From NCBI RefSeq assembly GCF_025628885.1, contig NZ_JAOTIF010000012.1:1-64000 (forward strand): a DNA stretch of 64,000 bases. The letters are read 5' to 3'. This DNA is from Paraflavisolibacter caeni (GTDB lineage Bacteria > Bacteroidota > Bacteroidia > Chitinophagales > Chitinophagaceae). Below the pieces are notes generated by a model. The model had not been told where the DNA came from and searched no databases. It saw nothing but the letters and a program-made list of their open reading frames with translations. A program made the translations under genes and the position numbers. Positions 38,202 through 47,650 of this stretch are shown in pieces (within the stretch, counting starts at the first letter, position 1; each line of letters opens with the position of its first letter).

Positions 38202-38822
38202 ATGAATCAATTATCAAAATCCGACTTAGAAAACATCTTTGTTGATGTGCGGAAGGCATATCGCTTATTATATTTTTATCAGCGTAGGGTATTAGATACA
38301 GTTAAATTTATCTCCGGCACTCTTTCAAAGAACATTCGCGGTGGTTGGGCTTTATTTAGCGATAATGCACCTAAAAATGGCTCAGGCATAAACATGGATA
38401 CACTTGCTTGGGATTGGTTGAATATGTATGATTATGAATTTAATTTTCAGGATGAATCCATAAATGGCAATAGCTACAAGTTTGCCATTGCAGTGCAAAG
38501 TGATTCCGGCTTCTACGATGTTATGAATAACATTTCAGAATCTACTGTTGAATCATTTTCACCCGTTGAACAAGCTGTAACAAAAATTTATTTTTGTGTT
38601 GGCCGTAATACCTGGAAACCGGGTGACAGTTTTCAAAAGGCAAAACGCAAAGATGCAAACGATGAATTTATTTACCAGGAAGAGGGCACAGACAATCTTT
38701 TTATTACGAAACGTTTCGATTTATCAGATTGCCGTGATGAGGAAAGTATTTTAGGTTGTTTAAGAACGTTTAAAAAATTTTGTGAGGATAATGGAATAAA
38801 TGAATTCATAATCGATATTTAA
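38202..38822 (+). CDS. Unknown protein of the defence operon (206 aa)
   Basis: I do not recognise this family. The 206-aa protein is mixed alpha/beta with a GGWALFSDNAPKNGSG stretch near 48 and a DLSDCRDEESILGCL stretch near the end. It begins 9 bp after the nuclease-like gene and is followed 19 bp later by another unknown gene, so it is part of the same transcript. No signal peptide or membrane segment is seen. Confidence 0.6.
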   Translation: MNQLSKSDLENIFVDVRKAYRLLYFYQRRVLDTVKFISGTLSKNIRGGWALFSDNAPKNGSGINMDTLAWDWLNMYDYEFNFQDESINGNSYKFAIAVQSDSGFYDVMNNISESTVESFSPVEQAVTKIYFCVGRNTWKPGDSFQKAKRKDANDEFIYQEEGTDNLFITKRFDLSDCRDEESILGCLRTFKKFCEDNGINEFIIDI

Positions 38823-38841
38823 AGGTTATTTTAAGATTCGC

Positions 38842-39483
38842 ATGATGATACCGGACCTCTTCTCACAGTTTCACTTCAATGATCTATCCAGGCACCTCAT
38901 TGGTGCCGACATTCCCTTTTCCATACAAATTGAGAATATGGAAGCCGGCTGGATTAATATTTCTTTCACTGCAGAAAATACAAATGCCAGTTATTCAGCT
39001 TCAAAACTTACAAATGCACTATCCGACCTCCTTGAAGCTGTAGTTGATATCCTCCCAGGTATTGGTGAACATGATAAATACTTCGGCACGCTGGGTATCC
39101 GCTCCCGTTGTACGCATGATTTGGAAGCTCAAGGCTCAATGGTCATTGACTTCAAAAGAGATGATTTCAGGCGAATCTATGTCTTGATCCGCCAAAGTCC
39201 CGACCTGGACTATGAAGAAGATCTGGAGCTTAATGGTTTTGATGAAAACGGTTGGTGGATTGATAAAAGTATCGATTTTCAAGAGCCTGTTCTAATGGCC
39301 ATAATCCTGGACGAAGCAGTTCTGGTTTATCATCTTTATAAGGCCTGCCATGCTTTATTAGAAAAATTCAATAAAGAAGAATACAGAAACCGCTTTGGCC
39401 ACGACTTTCCTGAAGAATTGTTACAAAAGATCAGAAGCTGGTTGAAGGATGGCCAGTCTTTTCATGGTTATTCAATAAAATAA
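38842..39483 (+). CDS. Unknown protein, last gene of the defence operon (213 aa)
   Basis: The family is unknown to me. The 213-aa protein is acidic; two halves are visible, an N-terminal beta-rich part (AGWINISFTAENTN) and a C-terminal helical part (LVYHLYKACHALLEKFNKEEYRNRFGHDFPEELLQ). It closes the plus-strand run; the next gene is convergent and only 8 bp away. Length and codon use look like those of a real gene. Confidence 0.6.
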   Translation: MMIPDLFSQFHFNDLSRHLIGADIPFSIQIENMEAGWINISFTAENTNASYSASKLTNALSDLLEAVVDILPGIGEHDKYFGTLGIRSRCTHDLEAQGSMVIDFKRDDFRRIYVLIRQSPDLDYEEDLELNGFDENGWWIDKSIDFQEPVLMAIILDEAVLVYHLYKACHALLEKFNKEEYRNRFGHDFPEELLQKIRSWLKDGQSFHGYSIK

Positions 39484-39491
39484 CAAACAAG

Positions 39492-39734
39492 TTATTTTGC
39501 CGCAACTTCAATAGTATTAGCAATTGCCTGTATTAAGGATGCATCTACCCCTTCTTTCAGTTCCTGTTCAACCACCTTATACTTCCCATTCACTTCCTCC
39601 TCAAACACAACCTCACCTCCAACCACCTTCACTTTGATCTTATACCCATACCTTCCCTTTCCCTTCAGCAGTTTGCCCCTGAACTCCAATTGCTCCCCTT
39701 TATATTCAACCGGTATAATCAGCCATCCTTTCAT
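39492..39734 (-). CDS. Small unknown protein (80 aa)
   Basis: From the ATG at 39734 the product is 80 aa, basic and beta-rich (KGWLIIPVEYKGEQLEFRG, GRYGYKIKVKVVGGEVVFEE) with a C-terminal helix. It resembles small beta proteins of Bacteroidota mobile elements but I cannot name it. A longer start at 39791 would add a Cys-containing stretch without support. Confidence 0.45.
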   Translation of the reverse strand: MKGWLIIPVEYKGEQLEFRGKLLKGKGRYGYKIKVKVVGGEVVFEEEVNGKYKVVEQELKEGVDASLIQAIANTIEVAAK

Positions 39735-39882
39735 AATGCAGTAAATTTTTCGCCCAGTTATGTTACACTTACTATTTGGTCTGCTCTTCATTATTTCTCT
39801 CCTGCTTTTACACTGCTGTTACAAATCTGCTTTTTGTCTTACTTACCCTTTTTGAATTTAACGAAGGATAATCTTAGTTGAT

Positions 39883-40302
39883 TTATCCTAAAGTCCAGAC
39901 ACCACGTCCGCTAACTTCAGTTGGAAGTAAAATGTTTCTCTGTTCTAAATTTTTTCTGGCAAATCCAACTTCAGGTCTCCATGCAGGTTCTGCTCCTGAT
40001 CTTGTCAACCTTTTTCTAGCTTGAACACTTACACCTAATCTTGCAGCGATTTCATCATATATATTCCACCCTGAATCCACATCCCTTATCTTAACCGATC
40101 CATTATTTTCTTTCAAAATTTGAATAATAGTTTGTTCAATGACCTTTCTAGGTGGAAAGCCTGTATCAGGGTTTATTTCAGCAATCCTATCTTCTATTTC
40201 CACATCTTCAGGTATACTAATAGCAATTAAAGATTTACTATTCTTAAGTCTAAACTTTATAACAGGATTTGTTTCTGATATTTCTATCACTATTGTCTTC
40301 AT
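39883..40302 (-). CDS. Mrr_N-like winged-helix protein
   Basis: The 139-aa product ends with a winged-helix block like that at the N-terminus of Mrr-type restriction enzymes: PEVGFARKNLEQRNILLPTE and GRGVWTLG. The middle (NIYDEIAARLGVSVQARKRLT) may be the recognition helix. No nuclease domain is attached, so it may be a stand-alone regulator or DNA-binding partner. The start is ATG at 40302. Confidence 0.6.
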   Translation of the reverse strand: MKTIVIEISETNPVIKFRLKNSKSLIAISIPEDVEIEDRIAEINPDTGFPPRKVIEQTIIQILKENNGSVKIRDVDSGWNIYDEIAARLGVSVQARKRLTRSGAEPAWRPEVGFARKNLEQRNILLPTEVSGRGVWTLG

Positions 40303-41093
40303 ATTAAATGTTTATTTACAAAGAACCTATTATGCTAATTTACAATTCAAGCTGATCAATGCAAAAGATTCTTACTAAACCTTTATTCCCTAACACTTCA
40401 TCTGTAGCTATTAATCTGTTCTTATAAAGGTTTGTCTATTTCACACAACCGCCTTCTGAAACCACTACGTTCATCTTTGTCTTGTCATTACTCACATTCA
40501 TCAACTATTGAAAATAGCTCTCAAAAAGCTCTTAAAAAGCAAAAGCTGAATTTGCAAGCATCATTCATTGCGCTACTCACAATCCTGAAACGCAACCTCT
40601 CTGCCGCAGACTAAACCTGCAACAAACAACTGACCGGCCGGCGCTTTTTCATTAAAAAATTTCTATACGGGCAAATTAGCAAGCCTCACAAAACTCTGGC
40701 TGCGCAGCATAAACACTAACCCAAACGCACAATGGCCATCATTTATACTGCCACCCAGCCAGGCTTGCAGAAGACTTGCCCTAAAATTTTTAAATATGAA
40801 AAAGCTTCTTCCCGCCCGTCAGCGTCGTTTCTCCAGTGCAGTTTTAGTTTTCAGCTATGTAGATGCAGGCCTCCAGTTCCATGTTTATAAATATCGCCAG
40901 TGTCGGTATTATATTCATGCTTGCAAGCTTTATGCCTTTGTCAGCGAGTTGCCTTTTTAGGCAGCTCGCTTCTTCACCCAACCTGTCCTCATACAATTTG
41001 TAGTTTTTTAATTGACGATTATCATTGACAATATTCGAGATGGTGTTTAGCTTTGTTCTACTATTTTAAAAATAGCAGTTAGTTTTGGTTGCG

Positions 41094-41120
41094 GCTCCTC
41101 TTTCTAGTGGAGCTTTTTTT
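41094..41120 (+). terminator. Hairpin with T run in a gene-free stretch
   Basis: Stem GCTCC/GGAGC, 10-nt loop, then seven T. It lies in the 1.1-kb stretch 40303-41415, which otherwise holds no supported gene, and could end a short untranslated transcript. Confidence 0.5.
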
Positions 41121-41137
41121 CTGCCTACCATTGCCGC

Positions 41138-41379
41138 ATGACACACCATGAAAACGACCGGGTAACCATCCTGCCTGAAATAATACAAGATCAATCCGTA
41201 AATCGAATCATCTTCTGTTTAAAAGGAATATCGCATCAAAAGAAGTAGGTACCATCCGTAACCTGGACCTAGAGAAATCCCAGGAACAAAATGCCAACCT
41301 GTTCTGGATCCAGTTTCATGTAGCCGCGATTAGAATTGAAGAAAAGTACCTGGAGATAGTAGAGAGGTGGGGCCCCTAA
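41138..41379 (+). pseudogene. Possible frameshifted gene remnant
   Basis: An ATG frame (41138-41248, 36 aa, MTHHENDRVTILPEII...) is followed by an overlapping frame shifted by -1 that is open at 41179-41379 and reads natural-looking protein (ASKEVGTIRNLDLEKS, FWIQFHVAAIRIEEKYLEI). Joined by one frameshift they give about 75 aa. I do not recognise the product; it could also be chance. Confidence 0.3.
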
Positions 41380-41415
41380 AAGATTTCAAATAAAATTATC
41401 ACCCGTAATACCTTT

Positions 41416-41745
41416 TTATATCAGTCCCCGTCTTTTACCAATCAGGATTATCTCTTGGTCTTTGTACTGATCCTTCCGCCTCAATGCAGGGGTAAATGGC
41501 GTATCCGGGCGCCACTTCTTTGCGTCTCTTTTCTTTTGTATCTCTTTATGGAAATTCTTTACAGCAGTACTCACCTTCGATATCATCTGCACTTCCACAT
41601 CAATCAAATCCCTTCTGTAGGTTTCCTCAGCCTTTACCCGCATAATATGCTGCACCGCGTCGATATTATAGTTCTCGATCTGCCGGATCCCCGAAAAAGG
41701 TTCCCGCCGCTGACTGGTCCATATTACAATCCTATAATAAGGCAA
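41416..41745 (-). CDS. Small basic unknown protein (109 aa)
   Basis: The 109-aa product starts at a TTG and contains YYRIVIWTSQRREPFSGIRQ and a long charged helix (TYRRDLIDVEVQMISK...). It is very basic at the C-terminus. Such proteins are common near mobile-element genes in Bacteroidota, but no function is known to me. Confidence 0.45.
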   Translation of the reverse strand: MPYYRIVIWTSQRREPFSGIRQIENYNIDAVQHIMRVKAEETYRRDLIDVEVQMISKVSTAVKNFHKEIQKKRDAKKWRPDTPFTPALRRKDQYKDQEIILIGKRRGLI

Positions 41746-41903
41746 ATGCTAATTTTGTTAGTAAAGCTATGAAATTCATCAAAAATAAAGTATGATTTAA
41801 GTTTACTGTGCTAGACAACTTTGCTTCGGGTATTAATTCTATTGAAGGATACAACATTATTCATTCTTTAGGAATTTCACAATTAGCAAATAGTAATCCT
41901 GGT

Positions 41904-42590
41904 CTAGCCTAACTTTTGACCATTAAGATATATATACAAATTAAAAACAGCTTGTTCGAATGTGTCAAAATATTTTCTACCGTAAACTGAATCTAGATAA
42001 AAATATTTACTTGTACTTCTGCCTTTGTAAAGTTTATGTTTTTTGCTATCAGCGAATATGATTTCATATTCAATAAAATTACCCCAAATAAGATCATATT
42101 TTTCTTTCTCGCTTATAATTTTATAGCTGAATTTAACATCCTCATTGATTGTTTGCTTTTCCGTTGTCCCTAAATTATTGCCAGCCTTTTTACTTATTAT
42201 GTATTTAGTTTCTAAAAATTTTAGTATATCATTTATATTATTTAATTCACTGTGGTATTTTGTTTCATTTACAAAAAACGCGTAATGGTCTGTACTATCT
42301 AGTTTTAATGCAATTACATTCTCATCGAAAAAGCCATGTTTTAGAAGATAGCTTTCATGCTTTGTTTCGAATAATAAAGATTGACTTCCTAAATACTCCC
42401 AAGAGCCCTTTTGTACGATACCATTTTCTGAAATAAGTAATTGATTATTGGGTCTAAATATATAAACGCATTTGCTTTGATTTATGTCGCCAATAGAAAC
42501 CCAGTGTTGGTTCATTAGCTTGGTCAAGTCATCAAGCTTTTGGCTGAACCTTTGTATTTTAGGTATTATATCTGCTACATAAGTTTTCAT
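41904..42590 (-). CDS. Unknown protein (228 aa)
   Basis: The 228-aa protein is AT-rich in codon use. The middle repeats beta strands (YIFRPNNQLLISENGIVQKG, SWEYLGSQSLLFETKHESYLL) like a small beta-barrel or PH-like domain, and the N-terminal 30 residues form a helix (VADIIPKIQRFSQKLDDL). No motif is recognised. It stands between other minus-strand cargo genes of the island. Confidence 0.6.
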   Translation of the reverse strand: MKTYVADIIPKIQRFSQKLDDLTKLMNQHWVSIGDINQSKCVYIFRPNNQLLISENGIVQKGSWEYLGSQSLLFETKHESYLLKHGFFDENVIALKLDSTDHYAFFVNETKYHSELNNINDILKFLETKYIISKKAGNNLGTTEKQTINEDVKFSYKIISEKEKYDLIWGNFIEYEIIFADSKKHKLYKGRSTSKYFYLDSVYGRKYFDTFEQAVFNLYIYLNGQKLG

Positions 42591-42703
42591 TGAACAATGT
42601 TCTTTATATATTTATAATACAGATAAATCTAAGATAATGTTTTATGATAAACAAGATTTCTCAATTGCAGTTTAATCCTTTTCATTGAAAAATTGCTGTC
42701 TTT

Positions 42704-43429
42704 CTAAGTTTGAAATCTTAAAAAATAAGGTATTCCTTTCTGATAAATCATTAACATATCTTCTTTAAAAGAACATTTCTTACAAGCAGTTTTGGTATGC
42801 TTCATCTCCATATATTCTATTCCATCAGCAATGCAAATCAATAAAGCTTCCCTGCCGATCTCCTGATCATATAGCTCTTGTATTTCCTTGATCATCTTTA
42901 ATTTCACTACAATGAGCAATATTTCTTCTCCTTTCTTTCGGGCGATTTCAATATCGGTTGTTTGTGACTTTTTGTAATATTTCAAAACAATAGGGGTGTC
43001 GAATGCATGATTCTCTTTACATACATACTTAGGACTCATTGTTTTCCTAGTCCGTATGTTAATTGTCCTGCAAACCGGGCAAGACTCTCTCATCTCAAAA
43101 TTGGTAGCTATTTCCCTCTCCACTTCATCCTTGACTCTTTGTTTGAAGACGCCTTCAAAGTCAGTTGTTTTTTCTAATAGCCGCTCAAATGACAACCGAT
43201 TATAAATTTCATAGAAGTCGACTGGCTGCTTCGTATGTTGTATTACAAAAGGACCTTCTGTTGTGTTGCAGTCCTCGCAATAATTCTTCTTTATCAGTTT
43301 ACTCTTTTCATTCCATTCTTTAGTTGTCCAGGCTTTTGGCTGTGCTTTTAAAACTTCAAAAGCTTTACTATAATCAATTCTATCTGCTTGAAGATCAGCG
43401 GATAACTGTTCCAATAATTTAGTTCTCAT
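42704..43429 (-). CDS. Unknown protein with zinc-ribbon-like cysteine pairs
   Basis: From the ATG at 43429 the product is 241 aa. Cysteine pairs are seen in YCEDC near 49, SCPVCR near 114 with a CKENH further on, and ACKKCSF near the end, suggesting one or two zinc-binding modules. The region around KQRVKDEVEREIA is a helix. No known catalytic motif. In-frame ATG at 43438 and a TTG at 43453 are alternative starts. Confidence 0.55.
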   Translation of the reverse strand: MRTKLLEQLSADLQADRIDYSKAFEVLKAQPKAWTTKEWNEKSKLIKKNYCEDCNTTEGPFVIQHTKQPVDFYEIYNRLSFERLLEKTTDFEGVFKQRVKDEVEREIATNFEMRESCPVCRTINIRTRKTMSPKYVCKENHAFDTPIVLKYYKKSQTTDIEIARKKGEEILLIVVKLKMIKEIQELYDQEIGREALLICIADGIEYMEMKHTKTACKKCSFKEDMLMIYQKGIPYFLRFQT

Positions 43430-43490
43430 AAAATACATTATATATGTTGACAAGTAGTATGATTTGTTTATACCGTATACGTTTCTAGTA

Positions 43491-44606
43491 TCATTTAATA
43501 GATAACTCCTGCTTTACATTTAAAACTAAATTTTCCGGCACCAGGTTGTAAAAGCAACCATCCTTAAATGATACACGCTTTGATTTATCGCTAATATCAA
43601 AGGGCGCAACAAAGTGGAAGTATACAAGCCTGGCTACTGATTGCTGGAATTTTTTACCATCCTTGCTCAAGGTTGCCAGTAGGGTAGAGGTTGGCTTGTT
43701 TTTATTGCCGTCCGCAACCAGTTTTGAAATATGTTCCTTTAGCCAGACCTGATTGCCCTTGAACCGGCTGCACGATTTGATCCTGCCCCTATTAGATACC
43801 TGGTACGTATTGTTTAATCCCTCAATAGGCTTCCAGATCTCGCCTTCCATGCTTTCCGGATTAAGATTGAGTACTGGAATTGGAGTTTTCAGAGATGTCC
43901 TTGGCTTTCCGATCTTTTCCCATAGGTATTCGTTAAAGACTTCATCTTTTGCCTTCTTTGGCTGCCTTATTTTCTTCACCTTATTTTCCAGTTGCCACCG
44001 GTAACCTTTATGCTGAAAAATATGTCCTTTTGTACACTCCGCGATGGCGCCAATACTCCAACCCTTTTTTTCGCCGGCCTCTGTAATACTTTCGAACCTA
44101 GCCACAATATTCCCTTCCATATCCAATTGCAACACCGGCAGTTTGAAATCTACTTCAGCCCTCTTAAGATCATAGGCTCTCTTCAATAATTTACTCCTGG
44201 TAGTTAGGATCAGGTTTTCAGGCCGCAGGTTCCTACCTTCACAATCAATAAAGGAAACAACCAATTCCGGATCATCCAGGTCAAATGGAGCAACAAAGGC
44301 ATAATAAACATACTTGGCAACAGAAGTAGACCTTACCTTACCATCCATTTTAAGACTAACACCAACATTATATGTTTTTGTTTTCAGATGATGGTTAGGT
44401 TTTGTAGAAGTACGCAGCCGAAGGATTTTTTCTTCAGTATAGTAACCACCCCCTTTACCTGCATTTCGCCACCGCCTCAGTGATTTGATCCTTCCAAAGT
44501 TGGAAACAAGATATGCGCCATCAAACCCCGGCACATCTTCCCACAGCTCACCCTCCAGATCAGCAAGGTCTAAGATTTGATAAGGAAAGTTCTTCTTGGT
44601 TGCCAT
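43491..44606 (-). CDS. NUMOD4/NUMOD1 protein with two degenerate HNH-like repeats
   Basis: The 371-aa protein is built of two related halves. Each has a NUMOD4 block (EGELWEDVPGFDGAYLVSN near 18; EGEIWKPIEGLNNTYQVSN near 253) followed by an HNH-like block (VSFIDCEGRNLRPENLIL near 118; VSFKDGCFYNLVPENLVL near 344). Between them is a NUMOD1-like DNA-binding block (ARFESITEAGEKKG near 167). The first His of HNH is replaced by Ser in both halves, so nuclease activity may be lost. Families of this layout are free-standing homing endonucleases; this one may have become a DNA-binding protein. Confidence 0.75.
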   Translation of the reverse strand: MATKKNFPYQILDLADLEGELWEDVPGFDGAYLVSNFGRIKSLRRWRNAGKGGGYYTEEKILRLRTSTKPNHHLKTKTYNVGVSLKMDGKVRSTSVAKYVYYAFVAPFDLDDPELVVSFIDCEGRNLRPENLILTTRSKLLKRAYDLKRAEVDFKLPVLQLDMEGNIVARFESITEAGEKKGWSIGAIAECTKGHIFQHKGYRWQLENKVKKIRQPKKAKDEVFNEYLWEKIGKPRTSLKTPIPVLNLNPESMEGEIWKPIEGLNNTYQVSNRGRIKSCSRFKGNQVWLKEHISKLVADGNKNKPTSTLLATLSKDGKKFQQSVARLVYFHFVAPFDISDKSKRVSFKDGCFYNLVPENLVLNVKQELSIK

Positions 44607-44727
44607 TTGCTAAATATCCGGAAATTTGAGATCAAATCAATACCGCCTAGTCTGCTTAAAGCATCAAAAGCATGTGCTTCTTCCCTAATTCAATTGCAGG
44701 ATAATTATTATGATACCAGCAGTAATA

Positions 44728-45050
44728 ACTCCGATAGATCTTCTGTTGCGTCGCAATCCTTTCAACGTTCTGTAATTCTATTGAGCAATTCCAAAAGGTA
44801 TATCAATTTGAATAAAACCCACCGCACAAAAAACTTTATAGCTGCAACAAAATCACAAAACCCAGTCAGCAGCCAAAAAGTTTTTCTCCACCCTGCCCTG
44901 AACCACTAAAGCCACGCTTCTTTTCCCCACCCACTCGCAGCCTTGTTCATTCGCTCGCTTCACTACGCTCCGCAACGGCTCCTTTGTCACCGATCGCTAC
45001 GCTCCGTTACCGCTTTCTCATTCACAATACTGCTTTCCGCCAGCGCTTCC
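44728..45050. repeat. Non-coding repeat family, copy A
   Basis: The copy contains in order CCGATAG-TCTTC-GTTGCGTCGCAA, TCTGTAATTCTATTG-GCAATT, AAAGGTATATC, CACAAAAAACTTTAT, CAGCAGCCA-AAAGTTTTT, and CTTCACTACGCTCCGCAACG. The same order occurs in copy B. It fills most of the gene-free 44607-45273 stretch. Confidence 0.75.
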
Positions 45051-45273
45051 CTGATCCCTTTTACAAAAGTTTTTATTGTTGCAATCTACCTTCGTGGTTT
45101 TATTACTGAAGGTAACATTCGTTGTTTAATCATTGACATCTGGTCGGGCTTGAAGATAATTATTGATTTAGTGCTGATAGTTCATTCGTCAGCCTCGCTA
45201 TTGCAAATACTCATTAAGCTGCAGTTGTAGTTACGTTCTCTGCTTGTGATTTAAAATATGTAATCTAGTATCT

Positions 45274-45900
45274 CTACGTATTTACAAAATTACTAAGGGT
45301 ATATGGGTCGACTTTTATTTGAAAAGTTATTTCTTTATCTTCTAAAATTGAATAAGAACTGAATAATAACATACAATTGCCTACTTTCTTAATTTGATGT
45401 AAACAATCATTTTTACAAAATTTTGAAAACTCCTCTCCATTGTTTCTGATTTCAATTTTGTTACCATATTTCTTGTCTAATCTAGTGACAATATATGTAA
45501 ACGGGTTCCTCTTGGTATTGATTTTAATTGTAACAGGAATCCAACCGTTTATTTTCCAATTGGGTATAAAGTCTTTGTAGTTTATTGCCTTAGAAACGTC
45601 ATTGTATTTGATATCCGTACAAGGGTGTTTGGGCCAGGGTGGTCCTAATTCATCAAAAAAAACTCTGCCACCATTTTCTGATTTGTAGAAGTATACAGGA
45701 TATCCGCAAACAGGACATCTCGCATTTGGATTTACATAGGAAGTATACTTACATTCATTAAAGTATTCAACTGAATGTATATTTTTTCTTTGTATCGTAT
45801 GGGAATTGAATATTTGAATTCCTTCAGGCCGTTTTCCTGAATGCCCTTCACCTCCCCAACCACAACGGCATCCATTTCGATGATTATGACCATTGCACAT
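45274..45900 (-). CDS. Cysteine/histidine-rich zinc-ribbon-like protein
   Basis: From the ATG at about 45900 the 208-aa product starts MCNGHNHRNGCRCGWGGEGH, a Cys/His cluster, and has RCPVCGYPVYFYKS near 65 followed by FFDELGPPWPKHPC near 83; the spacing suggests a structural zinc site. Homologues with this CPVCG ... FDELGPPWPKHPC pattern are known to me only as hypothetical. The C-terminal half is beta-rich. An upstream TTG (45942) gives a longer but less likely form. Confidence 0.6.
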   Translation of the reverse strand: MCNGHNHRNGCRCGWGGEGHSGKRPEGIQIFNSHTIQRKNIHSVEYFNECKYTSYVNPNARCPVCGYPVYFYKSENGGRVFFDELGPPWPKHPCTDIKYNDVSKAINYKDFIPNWKINGWIPVTIKINTKRNPFTYIVTRLDKKYGNKIEIRNNGEEFSKFCKNDCLHQIKKVGNCMLLFSSYSILEDKEITFQIKVDPYTLSNFVNT

Positions 45901-46091
45901 AAGCGATTTGTAATTATGGTTGCTAGATATATTAACGAGCAAAGGATTTTCTGCCGCTAGCGGCAGTCCGTGTTATTGTCGTTCTGGTTAAAGATAAAAA
46001 GTTAATCAGGAATATACAAGTTGATTGGGATGAGCCTTGGGAAGCACTAAAAAACTTTCGCAAACGACAAAGGAAATCACTAATTTCTCGC

Positions 46092-46364
46092 ATGGAATCA
46101 ATTCTACTGCACAAGATAACGATGGACGAATTCTTTGAAAGACTCCGGGCCATTATCAAGGAAGAAGTAAAGCTTGCCCTGCAGCAGGACCAGTTGCTGA
46201 CAAAAGAGGGTGCTTTGAAAATGGCCGGCATTAGCAATTCCGTTTTTCTAAAAGCGATCAACGAAGGCATTGTAAAGCCCCAGCTTGTCAAAGGGCGTAA
46301 GAAAGCCATGTACCTGGAATCCGAAGTTCTAAAAATAGAAAAACGCAAAGGATCCAAATCCTAG
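46092..46364 (+). CDS. Helix-turn-helix excisionase-like protein
   Basis: The 90-aa product has an N-terminal amphipathic helix and an HTH of the excisionase type, LLTKEGALKMAGISNSVFLK, followed by a wing (GIVKPQLVKGRKKAMYL). The layout is like that of the protein at 20993. The gene ends 2 bp before a convergent gene. The open frame continues upstream of the ATG for about 50 codons without another start. Confidence 0.7.
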   Translation: MESILLHKITMDEFFERLRAIIKEEVKLALQQDQLLTKEGALKMAGISNSVFLKAINEGIVKPQLVKGRKKAMYLESEVLKIEKRKGSKS

Positions 46365-46366
46365 AC

Positions 46367-47113
46367 TTACAACTGGTACATATCCTCTTCTTTTACCGGG
46401 ACGAAGATCTCTTTTTTCTTCGTGATGAGTTCCAGCGCATGGTTGGCATAATTGAAGCTGTCCACCCATTTCTTACAGCGCCTTTTGACCTCCGGTTTAA
46501 TGTACTTTTCAAAATGGTAGATGAATTTCATCATTGCATGATTGCCGTTGTAGATGTCAATGTACTCGGACAGCTTGCATTCAAAGAATTCCTCTTTGAG
46601 CCGCTTCAGGTCCTCCCTCACCAGTTCAACTGAGGGGACAGGTATAGGGGAGGTCGTGATGTCTTTTACGTCCGAAGGAAACTCGTAAGGCTTTTTGCTT
46701 TTTCGGCCTTTACTGGACGATACTTTGGATATTGTTTTTTTGAACTTCTCCTGGTCTGCTTTTAGCTCAATGTAGCGGGCGAGGTTAACGTTTCTCTGTT
46801 TAAGTTCTTCGGCCAATGCCTGCAAAGCTTTCTTTTGGAAATAGAAATTGTGGCCTTTCCTGAAATAGGCGGTAAAGCCAAGTTCTTTAATCAGAAACGA
46901 CCCGGGTCTGTATGGAGCGCTCCTTATGAACTTACTTATATCAGAATCCCCTACCCATTCACCCCGTTCGATCTGCAGCTTTTGGTAAACTTTGGCGGCT
47001 TTGTCAATTGCTTCTTTTGAGAATTGTTCTTCTAGTTGAAGATCCGCAGTGCCGACCAGTTGGGCAAGGATATTCTTGATGTCCTTCAGTTCATTCAAGA
47101 CCTGATTTCTCAT
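46367..47113 (-). CDS. Unknown basic helical protein (248 aa)
   Basis: The 248-aa protein has an N-terminal coiled-coil-like helix, a middle part RGEWVGDSDISKFIRSAPYRPG with GHNFYFQKKAL that resembles a winged-helix DNA-binding region, and a Lys-rich linker SKGRKSKKPYEFPSD. The C-terminal part is helical with several aromatics. Similar proteins accompany excisionase-like HTH genes in Bacteroidota elements; no function is known to me. Confidence 0.55.
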   Translation of the reverse strand: MRNQVLNELKDIKNILAQLVGTADLQLEEQFSKEAIDKAAKVYQKLQIERGEWVGDSDISKFIRSAPYRPGSFLIKELGFTAYFRKGHNFYFQKKALQALAEELKQRNVNLARYIELKADQEKFKKTISKVSSSKGRKSKKPYEFPSDVKDITTSPIPVPSVELVREDLKRLKEEFFECKLSEYIDIYNGNHAMMKFIYHFEKYIKPEVKRRCKKWVDSFNYANHALELITKKKEIFVPVKEEDMYQL

Positions 47114-47282
47114 GAGTGGTGTTTTAAATTGTTATAGATGACAAATAGGTAAGCTGTTTGAAAGTTCACGTATTTCCCAATTAAATACTCATAGGGATTA
47201 AACTTATTTCAGCAGACTATTAAGAATTGTAAAGCAAGCTGAACATCACCTTTTTCATTATCGCAGAATACCAGCTCAGGGA

Positions 47283-47650
47283 ACTCCGATAGCTCTTCCG
47301 TTGCGTCGCAAATGCTTTAGCATTCATGAGTGCCATTTTAAAATCAATTATTCCGCGAATAATCCTTTCAGCGATCTGTAATTCTATTGGGCAATTACAA
47401 AAGGTATATCTATTTAGATGAACCCCACATCACAAAAAACTTTATCACTGCACCTAACCTCACAAGATCTTTTCAGCAGTCATAAAGTTTTTTGCCAGCA
47501 CACTCCAAACACTACCCCAAGCTTCTTTTCCCTCCGCACAGCAGCATTGTTCACTCGTTCGCTTCACTGCGCTCCGCAACGGCTCCTGGCGTCGCCGACC
47601 GCTCCATTACGCTCTCTCATTCACAAAGCTGCTTCTAGCTAACGCTTCTT
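47283..47650. repeat. Non-coding repeat family, copy B
   Basis: Copy B follows the order of copy A: CCGATAGCTCTTCCGTTGCG, TCTGTAATTCTATTGGGCAATT, AAAGGTATATC, CACAAAAAACTTTATCACTG, CATAAAGTTTTTTGCC, CTTCACTGCGCTCCGCAACG, TCATTCACAAAGCTGCTTCT. It has about 45 extra bases after the first block. Confidence 0.75.

Noticed and set aside
25091-39483. BREX or DISARM system
   Set aside because: No pglZ, brxC or drmB-like (DUF1998) gene is present; methylase and ATPase are of the DUF1156 and DUF499 type.
40432-40614. 60-codon frame in the 40.3-41.4 kb gap
   Set aside because: Low-complexity Ser/Leu/Lys peptide without motif or context.
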